From positions 4,812 through 68,811 of the forward strand of contig NZ_JBAMDD010000019.1 of the NCBI RefSeq assembly GCF_036961565.1: a stretch of DNA of 64,000 nucleotides, given 5' to 3'. A program made the position numbers and the translations under genes. The notes below the pieces were generated by a model. It did no database searches. It had not been told where the DNA came from and worked only from the letters and a program-made list of their open reading frames with translations. Origin of the DNA: Chitinimonas sp036961565 (lineage in GTDB: Bacteria > Pseudomonadota > Gammaproteobacteria > Burkholderiales > Chitinimonadaceae). The first letter of the stretch is position 1; each line of letters opens with the position of its first letter. Below are positions 8,363-17,492 of this stretch, one piece after another.

Positions 8363-10753
8363 TTAGCGCTTGATGCTGGCGGTGCCGCCGGTGTAGCTCA
8401 GCGTCAGGGTATAGCGCTGGCTGCTGCTGCTGCCCTTGTAGCTGATGACCTTGAGGTAGACCGTCTGGGTGGCGTTGCCATTGGTATAGCTCAGGCTCTC
8501 GGTGCAGGTATTGCCTAGCGATGATTTGAGCGTGCTGTCGCTGCCATTGACCAGGTAGAGGTCATAGTCCTTGTCAGCGGGGCCGCTCATGTTCACCTTC
8601 AGGGTTTCGCCGGGGTTCAGCGTCAGCTTGTAGTAATCCTTGTCGCTGACTGTGCCCATGGTGCCATTGATGCTGCTGACCGTGCGTGCTGCCACGTTGG
8701 CACTGCTGAGGCTGCCGTTGGACTCGGTCTCGGCCAGGCTGCCACCGCCGGTGGTGTTGCTGACGTTGAAGCTGACCGGGTTGCTGCTGGCACTGTTGCC
8801 GGCGGCGTCATGGGCGCGAGCGACCAGGGTGTGGCTGCCGTTGGACAGGGTGGTGCTGTCCAGTACCAGGCTGTAAGGCGTGCTGTTGTCGCTGCCCTTG
8901 CTGATGCCATCGACCAGGAACTCCACATTGCTGACGCCGACATTGTCGCTGGCATTGGCAGCCAGGCTGATGTTGCCGCTGCTGCCGGTGACGCTGGCCG
9001 TCACGGCGGGGGGCGTGGTATCGGTGCCGCCGCCACCCGAGGTCTGGTTGACCCAGATCGGAGCAGACCACAACACCTTGCCGTCGTCCTGAGTCAGCTT
9101 GGCATAGTAGAAGTGCTCGCCAACGGCTGGCGTCACCGTGGTGACGGCGTCGTTGGACAACAGGGTGACGGTGCCATTGCGCCGCGGCACACCTTCGAAT
9201 ATCTGCACCTGGGTCACGCTACGGCCGGCACTGTTGGCGAAGTTGGCTGTCAGCGTCAGCGGGCCGCTGTTACTGAAGCGCGCGCCCATGATGTGACCAT
9301 TGGCGGTGAAGATCAGCTGCGATTGCTTGTCCATGCTGGCAAACACCCGGCGTGCGCGCATGGCTTCGACAAAGTTGACCATGTTCAGGGCCGCGCCTTG
9401 GGGGATCAGTACGCCGGTGCGGTTGGTGTAGCTGGTACCCCAGTTGGCGCAGTGATTGTCCTGGTTGGTGGTGGGCGCGACATGGTAGCCCCGCTCCAGC
9501 AGCATGTTGTAGGCGCTTTCGTAGTTGCTGCGGCCGGTCTCGGTCTCGGTGGTGTTGGAGGAGAAGGCCGAGGTATTCATGATCTCGGTGGCCACCATGA
9601 CTTCGTCGCCATTGGCGTCATAGCCCAGTGCCGTGCCATTGATCAGGAATTGGCCGCTACGCTCGGGGTGGTTGAACTGACCTATCCAGCCTTGCTGCTT
9701 CATGGTGGCGTAGAGGTTGGCGTAGTCGTTCTTGGCAACAAAGCGGTCACCGATCAACTGGTTGCTGCTGTTGTACTCCCAGGCCAGCAGCTCATGGGCA
9801 TTCAGAATGTTGAGGTGACCACCGTTGTTGATGACGCCCCACTCCATGCCGTAAAGGGCCAGGAAGTCGGGGTTGGCGGTATTGTGGTTGCTGGCCGCGG
9901 CCAGGCCGGCCTGGTAGCGGTTGCGGGCGGTGGTGGGATTGGCTGCGCTATTGGTGCTGGAGGAACCATCGAAATAATGGTTGTGCTCCGAGGTCATCAG
10001 AAAATCAAGGCCGGCATTGCGGGCGTAGCTGAAGGCATCGGCCGGGCCGTACTGGCCGGTCTGGGCGGGCTGCGAAGAGGTGCAGCTGCCGATGGCACCG
10101 CCGCCATCCGAATCATTGGTCTGGCTGTGCAGGTTGCCGTAATAGACGGTATAGGGCAGCGAGCCGGTAGCCGGGGCTGCCTGTATGCGCATGCCGCCCT
10201 TGCGCTGCACGGTGGGCAGGCCGGCGAAGCGGGGCATGGCCGGCTTGGCCGGATTGCCGACACGGATATCCCAGCGCTGCAGCTTGCGGTCGTGATCGTC
10301 GGCGGTCTGCAGCAGGCGGCTTACCCGGGCACTGGTGTTGCCGGCAATGCTGCGGGCGAGGACGGGATCGGCCACGGTGGCATGCAGTTGCACGCTGTAG
10401 GTGCCGTCAGGCAGGCCGGCATGCTTGCCGCTGCGGCCGGCCCAGGGGACTTCTACCGTCAGTGGTCGGCCCAGATAGGACGACTCACCCTCCCAGCGCT
10501 CGACCAGCTTGCCCTTGGGGTCCAGCAGTTCCAGGCGCCAGGCCACGGTTTGCAGGTATTTGGCGCCAGGGTAGTCAAATTGCAGGGCAAAGGTGCGCGC
10601 GCCGTTGATGTCGCGGCCAGCATAGGGTGCCGACAGGGTGGCGTCGAACTCGAAATGGTCGGGGTTGCGGCTGCCGGGGGCGGCGGCCCAGGCGCTGCTG
10701 ACGGCGAGGCTCAGTGCCAGTGCAGCGCAGTACGAAGTGTGTTTCTCTCTCAC
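8363..10753 (-). CDS. Secreted PHP/CehA-McbA-type metallohydrolase with Ig-like and PPC domains
   Basis: 796 residues. A signal peptide (cleavage near AWA-AAP, ~residue 23) is followed by a beta-rich N-terminal domain. The PHP-type catalytic core begins at GNLHSQTNDSDGG (~206-218), corresponding to the metal-binding HxHxxxSDG motif of CehA/McbA hydrolases but with Ser in place of the second His. TSEHNHYF (~258), GQFNHPERSG and TNQDNHCANWG supply further ligands. An Ig-like domain (SDNVGVSNVEFLVDG, ~590-665) and a bacterial pre-peptidase C-terminal (PPC) domain end the protein. PPC domains are typical of secreted enzymes. The reaction is unknown; phosphoester or carbamate hydrolysis fits the family. 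The start is GTG with AAGGGA upstream. Confidence 0.85.
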   Translation of the reverse strand: MREKHTSYCAALALSLAVSSAWAAAPGSRNPDHFEFDATLSAPYAGRDINGARTFALQFDYPGAKYLQTVAWRLELLDPKGKLVERWEGESSYLGRPLTVEVPWAGRSGKHAGLPDGTYSVQLHATVADPVLARSIAGNTSARVSRLLQTADDHDRKLQRWDIRVGNPAKPAMPRFAGLPTVQRKGGMRIQAAPATGSLPYTVYYGNLHSQTNDSDGGGAIGSCTSSQPAQTGQYGPADAFSYARNAGLDFLMTSEHNHYFDGSSSTNSAANPTTARNRYQAGLAAASNHNTANPDFLALYGMEWGVINNGGHLNILNAHELLAWEYNSSNQLIGDRFVAKNDYANLYATMKQQGWIGQFNHPERSGQFLINGTALGYDANGDEVMVATEIMNTSAFSSNTTETETGRSNYESAYNMLLERGYHVAPTTNQDNHCANWGTSYTNRTGVLIPQGAALNMVNFVEAMRARRVFASMDKQSQLIFTANGHIMGARFSNSGPLTLTANFANSAGRSVTQVQIFEGVPRRNGTVTLLSNDAVTTVTPAVGEHFYYAKLTQDDGKVLWSAPIWVNQTSGGGGTDTTPPAVTASVTGSSGNISLAANASDNVGVSNVEFLVDGISKGSDNSTPYSLVLDSTTLSNGSHTLVARAHDAAGNSASSNPVSFNVSNTTGGGSLAETESNGSLSSANVAARTVSSINGTMGTVSDKDYYKLTLNPGETLKVNMSGPADKDYDLYLVNGSDSTLKSSLGNTCTESLSYTNGNATQTVYLKVISYKGSSSSQRYTLTLSYTGGTASIKR

Positions 10754-10866
10754 GGTATTCCCTTATAGACAACGCAACCGAAACGGATGCCGGTTGCGCG
10801 GGCGGGATTCTACCGGGCCGGTGGTTAAGGGAATATTTAATTAATCAAACAGTTGGACTGTGTTGC

Positions 10867-10911
10867 GACACCACCCCACCGGGCTGGCTGCTCGGCCAGT
10901 GGGGTGGTGTC
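10867..10911 (-). terminator. Long hairpin after ABC exporter gene
   Basis: The 13-bp perfect arms GACACCACCCCAC and GTGGGGTGGTGTC flank a 19-base loop that itself can fold (GGCTGG/GGCCAG region), six bases after the exporter stop. No U-tract follows on the minus strand. Confidence 0.5.
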
Positions 10912-10916
10912 ACCAC

Positions 10917-12698
10917 TCAGCTTTGGCCAATACGCTCGCCCGTCTGCAGGCGCCAGAGCGCCGCATAGCCACCGTTGCGGGCCAGCAATTGCTCATGCGT
11001 GCCGCTTTCGACGATGCGACCGCCTTCCAGCAGATGTATGCAATCGGCCTGGCGCACGGTGGAGAGGCGGTGGGCGATGACGATGGTGGTGCGGTCGCGA
11101 CTGACGATGTCCAGGCTGCGCTGGATGGCGGCCTCGGTTTCGTTGTCTACCGCGCTGGTCGCTTCGTCCAGTATCAGGATGGGTGGGTTCTTGAGTATGG
11201 CGCGGGCCAGGGCCAGGCGCTGGCGCTGGCCGCCCGACAGCTTCTGGCCCCGCTCGCCTACCCGGGTGGCAAAACCCAGTGGCAGCTTGGCAATGAACTC
11301 GGTGGCCTCAGCCGCCTGGGCAGCGGCGGCAATGGCGGCTTCGCTGGCATCGGGCACGCCATAGGCAATGTTGTCGGCGATGGTGCCGTCAGTCAGGAAG
11401 CTGTCCTGCGCCACATAGCCCATGCAGCGGCGCAAGTCCTGCAGGTTCAGTTCAGAGATGGCCTGACCGTCGAGCAGGATGCGGCCTGACTGGGCATCGT
11501 AAAAGCGCAGCAGCAGCTTGACCAGGGTGGACTTGCCCGAGCCGGTGCTGCCCACGAAGGCGATGGTGCGGCCGGCCGGGATGGTGAGGTTGATCGCTTG
11601 CAGGGTAGGGGTCTCGCCATAGGCAAAACCCACGTTCTCGAACACCAGTTCGCCCTTTACTCCGGTTGCAGGGAAGTGGCGGCCCTCGTAGGGGATGTTG
11701 ATGGGGGTGTTGAGCAGATTCATGGCGCGGTCTATGGCCGCCATGGAGCGCTGGTACATGTCGGCCACTTCGGCGAGCCCGGTCAAGGGCCACAGCAGGC
11801 GTTGGGTCAGGAACACCAGGACAGAATAGGCACCCACTGCCAGCTCACCCTGCAAGGTAAGCCAGCCGCCGTAGACCAGGGTGGCGGTAAAGCCCGCCAG
11901 GATGGCCATGCGGATGACGGGGGTGATGGCCGAGCTGACGGCGATGGCGCGGCTGTTGGCCTCGCGGTAGCCGTTGCTGGCTTCCTCGATATGCTTGGCT
12001 TCGAAGCTCTCGCTGGCGAAAGCCTTGATGGTGGCCAAGCCCAGCAGGTTGTTGTTGAGTCGTGCGCTGACATCGCCGGCGGCTACCCTGACTTCGGCAT
12101 AGCGCGGCGCCAAGCGTTTCTGGAACCAGAATGCTCCCAGCAGGATGGCGGGTACCGGCAACAGCGAGATGATGGCCAGCGTAGGCTGCAGGGCAAAGAA
12201 CACGGCGCTGACCATGATGGACGAGCACACCACCTGGATGATCTGGTTGGCGCCGCCATTGAGGAAGCGCTCCATCTGGTTGATGTCCTCGTTCAGGATG
12301 GACATCAGGTTGCCGGTGCGCTGGTTCTCGAAATATGCCATCTCCAGCTTCTGTACATGCTGGTAGGCGTCCAGCCGCAAGTCATGCTGCAGATCCTGGG
12401 CCAGCTTGCGCCATTTGATGGAGTAGAGGTATTCGAAGAAGGACTCACCGCCCCAGATCAGGACATTGACCACCCCCAGCAGCAGCAGTTGGTGCCAGGT
12501 GTCGGTGATGCCAAAGCTGCCTAGCACCTGCTTGGCCAGAAAACTCTTCTCGCCATTCACCACGATGTCGACAGCGACGCCGATCAGTACCTCGGGCAGG
12601 ACATCGAAGAATTTGTTGATGACCGAGTACAGCGCGGCGAGGCGGAAGTCGCTGCGGTAATTGCGGGCATAGCCCAGGAGCTTTTTGAGAGGATGCAT
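10917..12698 (-). CDS. ABC exporter, fused permease-ATPase (MsbA/MDR type)
   Basis: 593 residues: a six-helix ABC transmembrane domain (~1-320) fused to a nucleotide-binding domain. Walker A is GSTGSGKST (~383-391), the Q-loop is YVAQDSFL, the signature is LSGGQRQRLALARA, Walker B is ILILDEATS and the H-loop is VIAHRLST, all intact. It works as a homodimeric half-transporter in the inner membrane exporting lipid, drug or peptide. Substrate not inferable. The start is placed at MHPLKKLLGYARNY; the reading frame continues upstream but that sequence is unlike the family. No strong RBS is visible at this ATG, and a GTG four codons upstream is an alternative. Confidence 0.9.
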   Translation of the reverse strand: MHPLKKLLGYARNYRSDFRLAALYSVINKFFDVLPEVLIGVAVDIVVNGEKSFLAKQVLGSFGITDTWHQLLLLGVVNVLIWGGESFFEYLYSIKWRKLAQDLQHDLRLDAYQHVQKLEMAYFENQRTGNLMSILNEDINQMERFLNGGANQIIQVVCSSIMVSAVFFALQPTLAIISLLPVPAILLGAFWFQKRLAPRYAEVRVAAGDVSARLNNNLLGLATIKAFASESFEAKHIEEASNGYREANSRAIAVSSAITPVIRMAILAGFTATLVYGGWLTLQGELAVGAYSVLVFLTQRLLWPLTGLAEVADMYQRSMAAIDRAMNLLNTPINIPYEGRHFPATGVKGELVFENVGFAYGETPTLQAINLTIPAGRTIAFVGSTGSGKSTLVKLLLRFYDAQSGRILLDGQAISELNLQDLRRCMGYVAQDSFLTDGTIADNIAYGVPDASEAAIAAAAQAAEATEFIAKLPLGFATRVGERGQKLSGGQRQRLALARAILKNPPILILDEATSAVDNETEAAIQRSLDIVSRDRTTIVIAHRLSTVRQADCIHLLEGGRIVESGTHEQLLARNGGYAALWRLQTGERIGQS

Positions 12699-12776
12699 GG
12701 CCGGGCGCACGGTGGGGAGGCGCGAACGATAGCGCAGTTTTCCCCATGCCGACAGGTGCAGTCGCGCTGCCATGCA

Positions 12777-12801
12777 ACAGGGGCGCAATCTGCGCCCCTG
12801 T
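12777..12801 (-). terminator. Hairpin terminator after M48 peptidase gene
   Basis: The 11-bp perfect arms ACAGGGGCGCA and TGCGCCCCTGT with a 3-base loop lie 20 bases after the minus-strand stop. The U-tract is weak. Confidence 0.6.
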
Positions 12802-12821
12802 GGGTATGACGGGATGGTGGC

Positions 12822-13592
12822 TTACTTGCCGGCCATCTTGTCTTTCACGCGATTGGCGCGCTTTTCCGGATCGGGATGGGTGGACAGCATGGCATCAAGG
12901 CCGGTCTGCTTGCCACCGTCGCCGGCCAGCTTGCGGAAGGCGCTTTCCATGGCGGCAGGCGGGTACTTGTGCTTTTGCATGAAGGCGAAGCCGTAGTCAT
13001 CAGCATCGGTCTCCTGGCTGCGCGAGAAGCTGTTGTTCAGCAAGGCTTCGGACAGCGCGCCCAGGTCGGACTCGGCCATCTGCTTGATGCCACCGCCTTG
13101 CGAGGCAGCCAGGTTGCGGCCAGCGGATGCCAGGTAGGCGGTACGCATGGCGTTGAGGCTATGGGTCAGTTTGACGTGGCCGATTTCGTGGCCGATCACA
13201 GCGCGCAGCTCGTCGTCGGTCATCAGGTCCATCAGGCCGGAATAGACGCGCACGCTACCGTCGGCGGTGGCGAAGGCATTGACCGTGGGCGAGAGGTAGA
13301 CCTTGAAGTTCAGCTTCATGCCGTCTTCGTTCTGGTGCTTGGCGACCAGCTTGGCCAGGCGCTTGGCGTACTTGTCCTTGGCAGGAGCAACCTTTTCCTT
13401 TTTGTCGGAGCTGGCTACATATTGCTGCGTGACATTCTTCAGGTCGCTGTCGCTGATGGTGGCGGCGCTGACCAGATCAGAGACGGCGCCCATCTTGTTC
13501 TTGTCGCCCAGCAGGCTGTCCAGGCCACCGGCCTGGGCTGCAGTGCCCAGCATGGTGGCGGCAAACATGGCGGCGATCAGATGCTTTTTCAT
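12822..13592 (-). CDS. M48-family zinc metallopeptidase, periplasmic (LoiP/YcaL-like)
   Basis: 256 residues with a signal peptide (MKKHLIAAMFAATMLGTAAQA). The zinc site is HEIGH (H135, E136, H139), and the third ligand is the Glu of SQETDADDYG (E194). The C-terminal STHPDPEKRANRV is characteristic of small M48 proteins such as LoiP and YggG, which clear misfolded envelope proteins. The lipobox Cys seen in LoiP is absent, so this version should be soluble periplasmic. The start ATG is preceded by AGGGAGTAGGGA. The neighbouring ABC exporter is on the same strand but separated by a hairpin. Confidence 0.88.
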   Translation of the reverse strand: MKKHLIAAMFAATMLGTAAQAGGLDSLLGDKNKMGAVSDLVSAATISDSDLKNVTQQYVASSDKKEKVAPAKDKYAKRLAKLVAKHQNEDGMKLNFKVYLSPTVNAFATADGSVRVYSGLMDLMTDDELRAVIGHEIGHVKLTHSLNAMRTAYLASAGRNLAASQGGGIKQMAESDLGALSEALLNNSFSRSQETDADDYGFAFMQKHKYPPAAMESAFRKLAGDGGKQTGLDAMLSTHPDPEKRANRVKDKMAGK

Positions 13593-13765
13593 TCCCTACT
13601 CCCTTGCATAGATAAAAGGATCGCCTAGGCGACCAGCGCGGCAGTGTAGCGGCTGCCACTGCGATGGCAATGGAATAAATGACAATGGCGTGGTTGGACG
13701 GCTTCCTGCGCAGGCAGTCGGCGGTGGTGCCGCCGGCCCGCAGGGGGAGCCGGCGGCGGTTTGGC

Positions 13766-15235
13766 TTACCAGCCTATGGTAATGGTGGCGATGCTGGGAT
13801 TGGCTGCAGTTAGCGAAGAACTGAACTCGCGTACGTCGTCGTAGGAGAAGCCGTAGGACAGCCCATTGATGCTGTGGGCGTGCCAGAAGCGCGAATATTC
13901 GTTGGTTTGCTGTTGCTGGTAGAAGCTATCCGCCCTGGACCACAGCTTGGCATCGTGCGCCACGGTGCGGTTAAGCGCTGCGCACAACTGGGCCTGGATT
14001 TGCAGCTGCTTGGCCGTAGCCACGCCCGGCGCGGCGTGGGTGGCGTCGGCAAACACGCCATTGCAGGCCAGGGTCTGGGCGGTGGTCGGCTTGCCGTTGA
14101 CGTAGTAGGTGCCTTGGGCGTCACTGAAGCGGAACTGGTTGCCTACGACACGGCCTGTGAAGGTGCCGAGGGCGGTGTCTATCGTCAGGGTCTGCCAGCT
14201 GTACTGGGACCAGATGGCATTGATATAGCCATCGAGATGCTGGCTATACGGGCCACCGGCCTGAAAGCCACCGTGGGTGGGCGCGACGATGCGGTAGGGC
14301 GAGCGTGCCAGTTGCTGGTACGGCGCCGAGGTCTGCGCCTTGAAGGCATTGAATAGCGCAGCGCGTGATTCGGTCTCGCCCACGGTCTGGTCAAAGCCGC
14401 TCTTGGACTGCAGCCGCATGCGGACGGGGAAGCCGAACATGTCTACCCGGGTGGTGTTGCCGAAGAAGGCATGGTTGTCCAGGTGCATTTCGACAAAGTC
14501 GAAGATGACCGGGATATTGGGGTCGGACGGATTGTCGATGTTAGGCCCGGCGTAGCCGTTGACCGGGTTGCCGTTGGCGCGCAGGAAGAGTGGACTGCCC
14601 ACGCTGAGATAGAGGCGTGCCGACTTGATCTGCCGCACCGTGACGCGCTTGCACTGCGACAGGGGGATGGAGTAGTTGGCGTAGCCGGTGCCGCTGGCTT
14701 GGTTATCGCCCGCTTGCATGGGCACCAGGTTGCCGGCGCAGTCCACATGCACGTAGGCATCCTGCTTGGAGGGGTCCATGCCTACCATGGTCCAGTACAC
14801 GGCGTTGTCGGCATAGGCGCCCTTGGTGCCATTGACCAGGTTGAAGGTGGTGCCCTGGGCGGGGAAGTCTATCGCGGAGCCGGGGGGCGTCGGGCTGCCC
14901 AGGGTAATCGTGGTGGGCTGGCTGTCATAGGCAGGCTGGCCATTGTTATAGGTGAACCAGCTGGTCACCACGCTGCCTATGCCTGCCGGGATGGGGGTTT
15001 CATAGCGGCCGCTGGCCGGGTTGTAGTGCATGCGGACATTGAGCTGGCCACCCCCGTTGATGCGGTAGTGGGCATCGACCCAACTGGTGTTCACATTGGA
15101 ATCAAACCAGAGGGTGGCATTGCTGCCGCTGGTGTGGCTGACGCCATTGGAGAAATCCTCGGCCAGCACGCAAGGCGAGGCGGCGAGCAAGGAGAGGGCG
15201 AGGCATAACGCATGCGGTTTGAACGACATGAACAT
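13766..15235 (-). CDS. Secreted beta-1,3-glucanase: CBM56 plus GH64 catalytic domain
   Basis: 489 residues. A signal peptide (to ~residue 25) is followed by a CBM56-type beta-1,3-glucan-binding domain (~27-108: NATLWFDSNVNTSW, ending SWFTYNNGQPAYDSQ). The remaining ~370 residues match GH64, the thaumatin-like laminaripentaose-producing glucanase family. The catalytic pair is visible as Glu in FDFVEMHLDNH (E249) and Asp in TRVDMFGFPV (D265); their spacing of 16 equals the Glu154/Asp170 spacing described for the Streptomyces matensis enzyme. It should hydrolyse fungal or algal beta-1,3-glucan outside the cell. It lies 100 bp behind a second CBM56 protein, probably co-regulated. AAGGAACC precedes the start. 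Confidence 0.9.
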   Translation of the reverse strand: MFMSFKPHALCLALSLLAASPCVLAEDFSNGVSHTSGSNATLWFDSNVNTSWVDAHYRINGGGQLNVRMHYNPASGRYETPIPAGIGSVVTSWFTYNNGQPAYDSQPTTITLGSPTPPGSAIDFPAQGTTFNLVNGTKGAYADNAVYWTMVGMDPSKQDAYVHVDCAGNLVPMQAGDNQASGTGYANYSIPLSQCKRVTVRQIKSARLYLSVGSPLFLRANGNPVNGYAGPNIDNPSDPNIPVIFDFVEMHLDNHAFFGNTTRVDMFGFPVRMRLQSKSGFDQTVGETESRAALFNAFKAQTSAPYQQLARSPYRIVAPTHGGFQAGGPYSQHLDGYINAIWSQYSWQTLTIDTALGTFTGRVVGNQFRFSDAQGTYYVNGKPTTAQTLACNGVFADATHAAPGVATAKQLQIQAQLCAALNRTVAHDAKLWSRADSFYQQQQTNEYSRFWHAHSINGLSYGFSYDDVREFSSSLTAANPSIATITIGW

Positions 15236-15268
15236 GGCGGTTCCTTATCAGCGAGATTCTGTGGAGAA

Positions 15269-15298
15269 CGCGGCGAGCCCCTGTGAGGGATCGCCGCG
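15269..15298 (-). terminator. Intercistronic hairpin between the two CBM56 genes
   Basis: The 8-bp arms CGCGGCGA and TCGCCGCG enclose a 14-base loop. There is no U-tract, so it may be an mRNA-processing or stabilising stem separating the two glucanase cistrons rather than a full stop. Confidence 0.45.
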
Positions 15299-15335
15299 TG
15301 TGTGTGGGCGCACCGATGTACGCAGCCGATGTGTA

Positions 15336-17387
15336 TCAGGGGTAGTTCAGGACATTGCTGGGGGTGGTGGAACTGCTGGTGACCGCACCGCTGTCATTGA
15401 CCACCCGAGAGATCGTGCCGTTGCCGCCCAGCGAGACAGTGAACACATTGTGCAGGCGTACACCGGGCGTGACCGGTACCTCGAAGCCCCGGGCTGCGTT
15501 GATGTGCGTGTTCTGCCCACCGATATTGAAGAAGCAATAGCTACCCATGCCCCAGCCCTCGTGCTTCTTCACGCCATCAGCCACCTTGTAGGCTGCCCAG
15601 CCGTTGCCCCGGCCACTGGTCCAGGCGGCTTGGCTTGGGACGTCGTAGGGCATTTCGTTCTGGAAGAAAATGGTCTTGCCGTTCTCGCCATTCCAGATCA
15701 CCTCGTACTTCTTGTAATGCTCGACGAAGAGGCCGGTAGCCAGCACATTGTGGCCATTCACAATCAGGCCGGTGTCACCTGTGTTGATATCCCAGCCGGT
15801 CGGGCTGCTGCCGTGGTCGGCACGCCAGGCCCAGATATGATCGAGCAGGGTATCGTTGGCGTTGACGATCAGGCTGGTGGTGGCCTTGCCCGGCAGTGCC
15901 CCGCCTATGCGGAAGAAGACATCCTGCACGCTGATGGGATTGGCCGCATGGCTGGCCTGGGCGCCCTGCGTGCCGACGGTGAGCAGGGCGGCGCTGTTGA
16001 CAGTGCCGGCATCGAACACCAGGCCGGCCAGGCGTACACCATCCACATCGGCCACACTCATGGCGTTGACGCCGCCTTGGGGGATCAGCGTGGGGAAGCC
16101 TATGCCCAGTACGATGGTATTGGCCCGCGTGACGCGCAATGTGTCGTTGATTGGATACACGCCCGGCGTAAAGAACAGGTGCTTGCCGCTGGCGAGCGCG
16201 GTGTTGATGGCGGCTGCACTGTCGCCCGGGCGAGCGATATGAAACCGGCTGAGCGGCAGGGAGTAGCCCGGTGTGCTGCCGCCTGACCAGCTGGCACCCA
16301 CCGCATTGGTCCTGTGGGTGGGGACGAACACGCTGTAGTGGCCTGCGGCATCAAGATAGAGGTAGGGCTTGTCGCGGGAGATAGGCGTGGTGGCGAGCGT
16401 GGTATAGGGCGGCGAAGGGAAGGATTGGGCCGGGGCGCCGGTGACACCCGAGAACACGGTATTCCACACCCCGTCATACCAGTTGCCCACATTGCTGTCG
16501 CGGGTGTACCACTGCTGTTGCGAGCCAGTGGCGACCACACCATCTATCTTGCTGTCGGCGATATAGCCACCGCTGGACCAGCCGCTATTGGAGGGGCTCA
16601 TGACCAGGTTACCCCGGATATGGACACGACGCATGGGAGCGGCTTGCGACACCGCCCAGCGGTTGGTGCCGCCATTCGGGGCGATGGACAGGTTCTCGAC
16701 CGAGCGCCAGAAATTTTGGGTGGCATTGTTCTCGTCACCGTGGTTCCAGCCGCTGTCGGCATTCACTGCGCCGGCCAGGGTGACATCGCCAGGGTTGCGG
16801 CCCAAGCCTGCCAGGGCGGTATAGAAGCCGGTGTTCACCCAGACGTTGTAGCGGCCCGGCTTGAACAGAAAGACATGGCGTTGCGACCCGAACTGCGCAG
16901 TCGGGCTACGCAGCTGCGCATTGAAGGCGGCATCCACAGCCGACTGTATGGCGGTGGCAGGCATGGTAGGGTCGAAAACCTTGACGTTGGGGCCAAGGTC
17001 TATGGCTGTGCCGGTGTCGCCATCCCCATCGCCATTGTCACCACCTGCGAAGGTGTGGGTGGCGCTGGGGGTATCGTATGCGGGCATGCCGTTGTTGTAG
17101 GTAAACCAATAGCTGAGCTGGCTGCCGGCGCTGATATTGCTGAGCGGTAGTTCATAGCGACCGTTGGCGCCCACATAGTTGAGGCGTACGTTCTGTTGCG
17201 GCCCTGCATTGATGCGATAGTGCACATCCGCCCAAGTGGTATTGACGCTGGACTTGAACCAGATGGTGGCGGTGCTGCCGGATTCGGCGACGCCTTGGGT
17301 GTAGTCGGCAGCAATGGCCGGGCTTGCGGCCATGGAAATGACAATGACATTTGCGCTGAGCGCAATAAGTCCTTGTAAGCTATGCAT
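15336..17387 (-). CDS. Secreted CBM56 protein with right-handed beta-helix (GH55-like/pectate-lyase-fold) domain
   Basis: 683 residues. A signal peptide (cleavage near AIA-ADYTQG) leads into a CBM56 domain (~28-115: TATIWFKSSVNTTW to YWFTYNNGMPAYDT) closely similar to that of the next gene. A short Gly/Asp-rich linker (GGDNGDGDGDTG) follows, then a ~550-residue repetitive beta-strand region with FTPGVYPINDTLRV and NTIVLGIGFPTLIPQGG, typical of pectate-lyase-3/GH55 beta-helices. Such proteins are often mislabelled adenylyl cyclase; a GH55-like exo-beta-1,3-glucanase role fits the CBM56 and the GH64 neighbour. I could not assign catalytic residues. AGGAGACAAC precedes the ATG. A phased repeat array lies 106-172 bp upstream of the start. 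Confidence 0.82.
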   Translation of the reverse strand: MHSLQGLIALSANVIVISMAASPAIAADYTQGVAESGSTATIWFKSSVNTTWADVHYRINAGPQQNVRLNYVGANGRYELPLSNISAGSQLSYWFTYNNGMPAYDTPSATHTFAGGDNGDGDGDTGTAIDLGPNVKVFDPTMPATAIQSAVDAAFNAQLRSPTAQFGSQRHVFLFKPGRYNVWVNTGFYTALAGLGRNPGDVTLAGAVNADSGWNHGDENNATQNFWRSVENLSIAPNGGTNRWAVSQAAPMRRVHIRGNLVMSPSNSGWSSGGYIADSKIDGVVATGSQQQWYTRDSNVGNWYDGVWNTVFSGVTGAPAQSFPSPPYTTLATTPISRDKPYLYLDAAGHYSVFVPTHRTNAVGASWSGGSTPGYSLPLSRFHIARPGDSAAAINTALASGKHLFFTPGVYPINDTLRVTRANTIVLGIGFPTLIPQGGVNAMSVADVDGVRLAGLVFDAGTVNSAALLTVGTQGAQASHAANPISVQDVFFRIGGALPGKATTSLIVNANDTLLDHIWAWRADHGSSPTGWDINTGDTGLIVNGHNVLATGLFVEHYKKYEVIWNGENGKTIFFQNEMPYDVPSQAAWTSGRGNGWAAYKVADGVKKHEGWGMGSYCFFNIGGQNTHINAARGFEVPVTPGVRLHNVFTVSLGGNGTISRVVNDSGAVTSSSTTPSNVLNYP

Positions 17388-17492
17388 GTTGTCTCCTTTG
17401 TCACATTGACTATTGGTTTGCCTGGCCCTGGACGGTGATACCTATTGCTTATGTGTCCACTTGCAGACCAGTGGCGTCAGCATAGGAGTGTT
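17388..17492 (-). promoter_or_regulatory. Presumed promoter region of the CBM56 pair
   Basis: This is non-coding DNA between the start codon and the phased array, containing on the minus strand an AT-richer segment (ACACATAAGCAATAGG at 17441-17456) that could supply a -10 element. No clear consensus promoter can be called. Confidence 0.3.

Noticed and set aside
8810..10768. 652-codon open frame antisense to the PHP-domain gene
   Set aside because: Its composition (Gly/Ala/Val/His repeats) is the mirror of GC-rich codon bias; the opposite strand encodes a clear exported hydrolase with domain matches.
16314..17150. Plus-strand frame within the beta-helix CBM56 gene
   Set aside because: Repetitive Gly/Ala/His pattern produced by antisense reading; no start signal.
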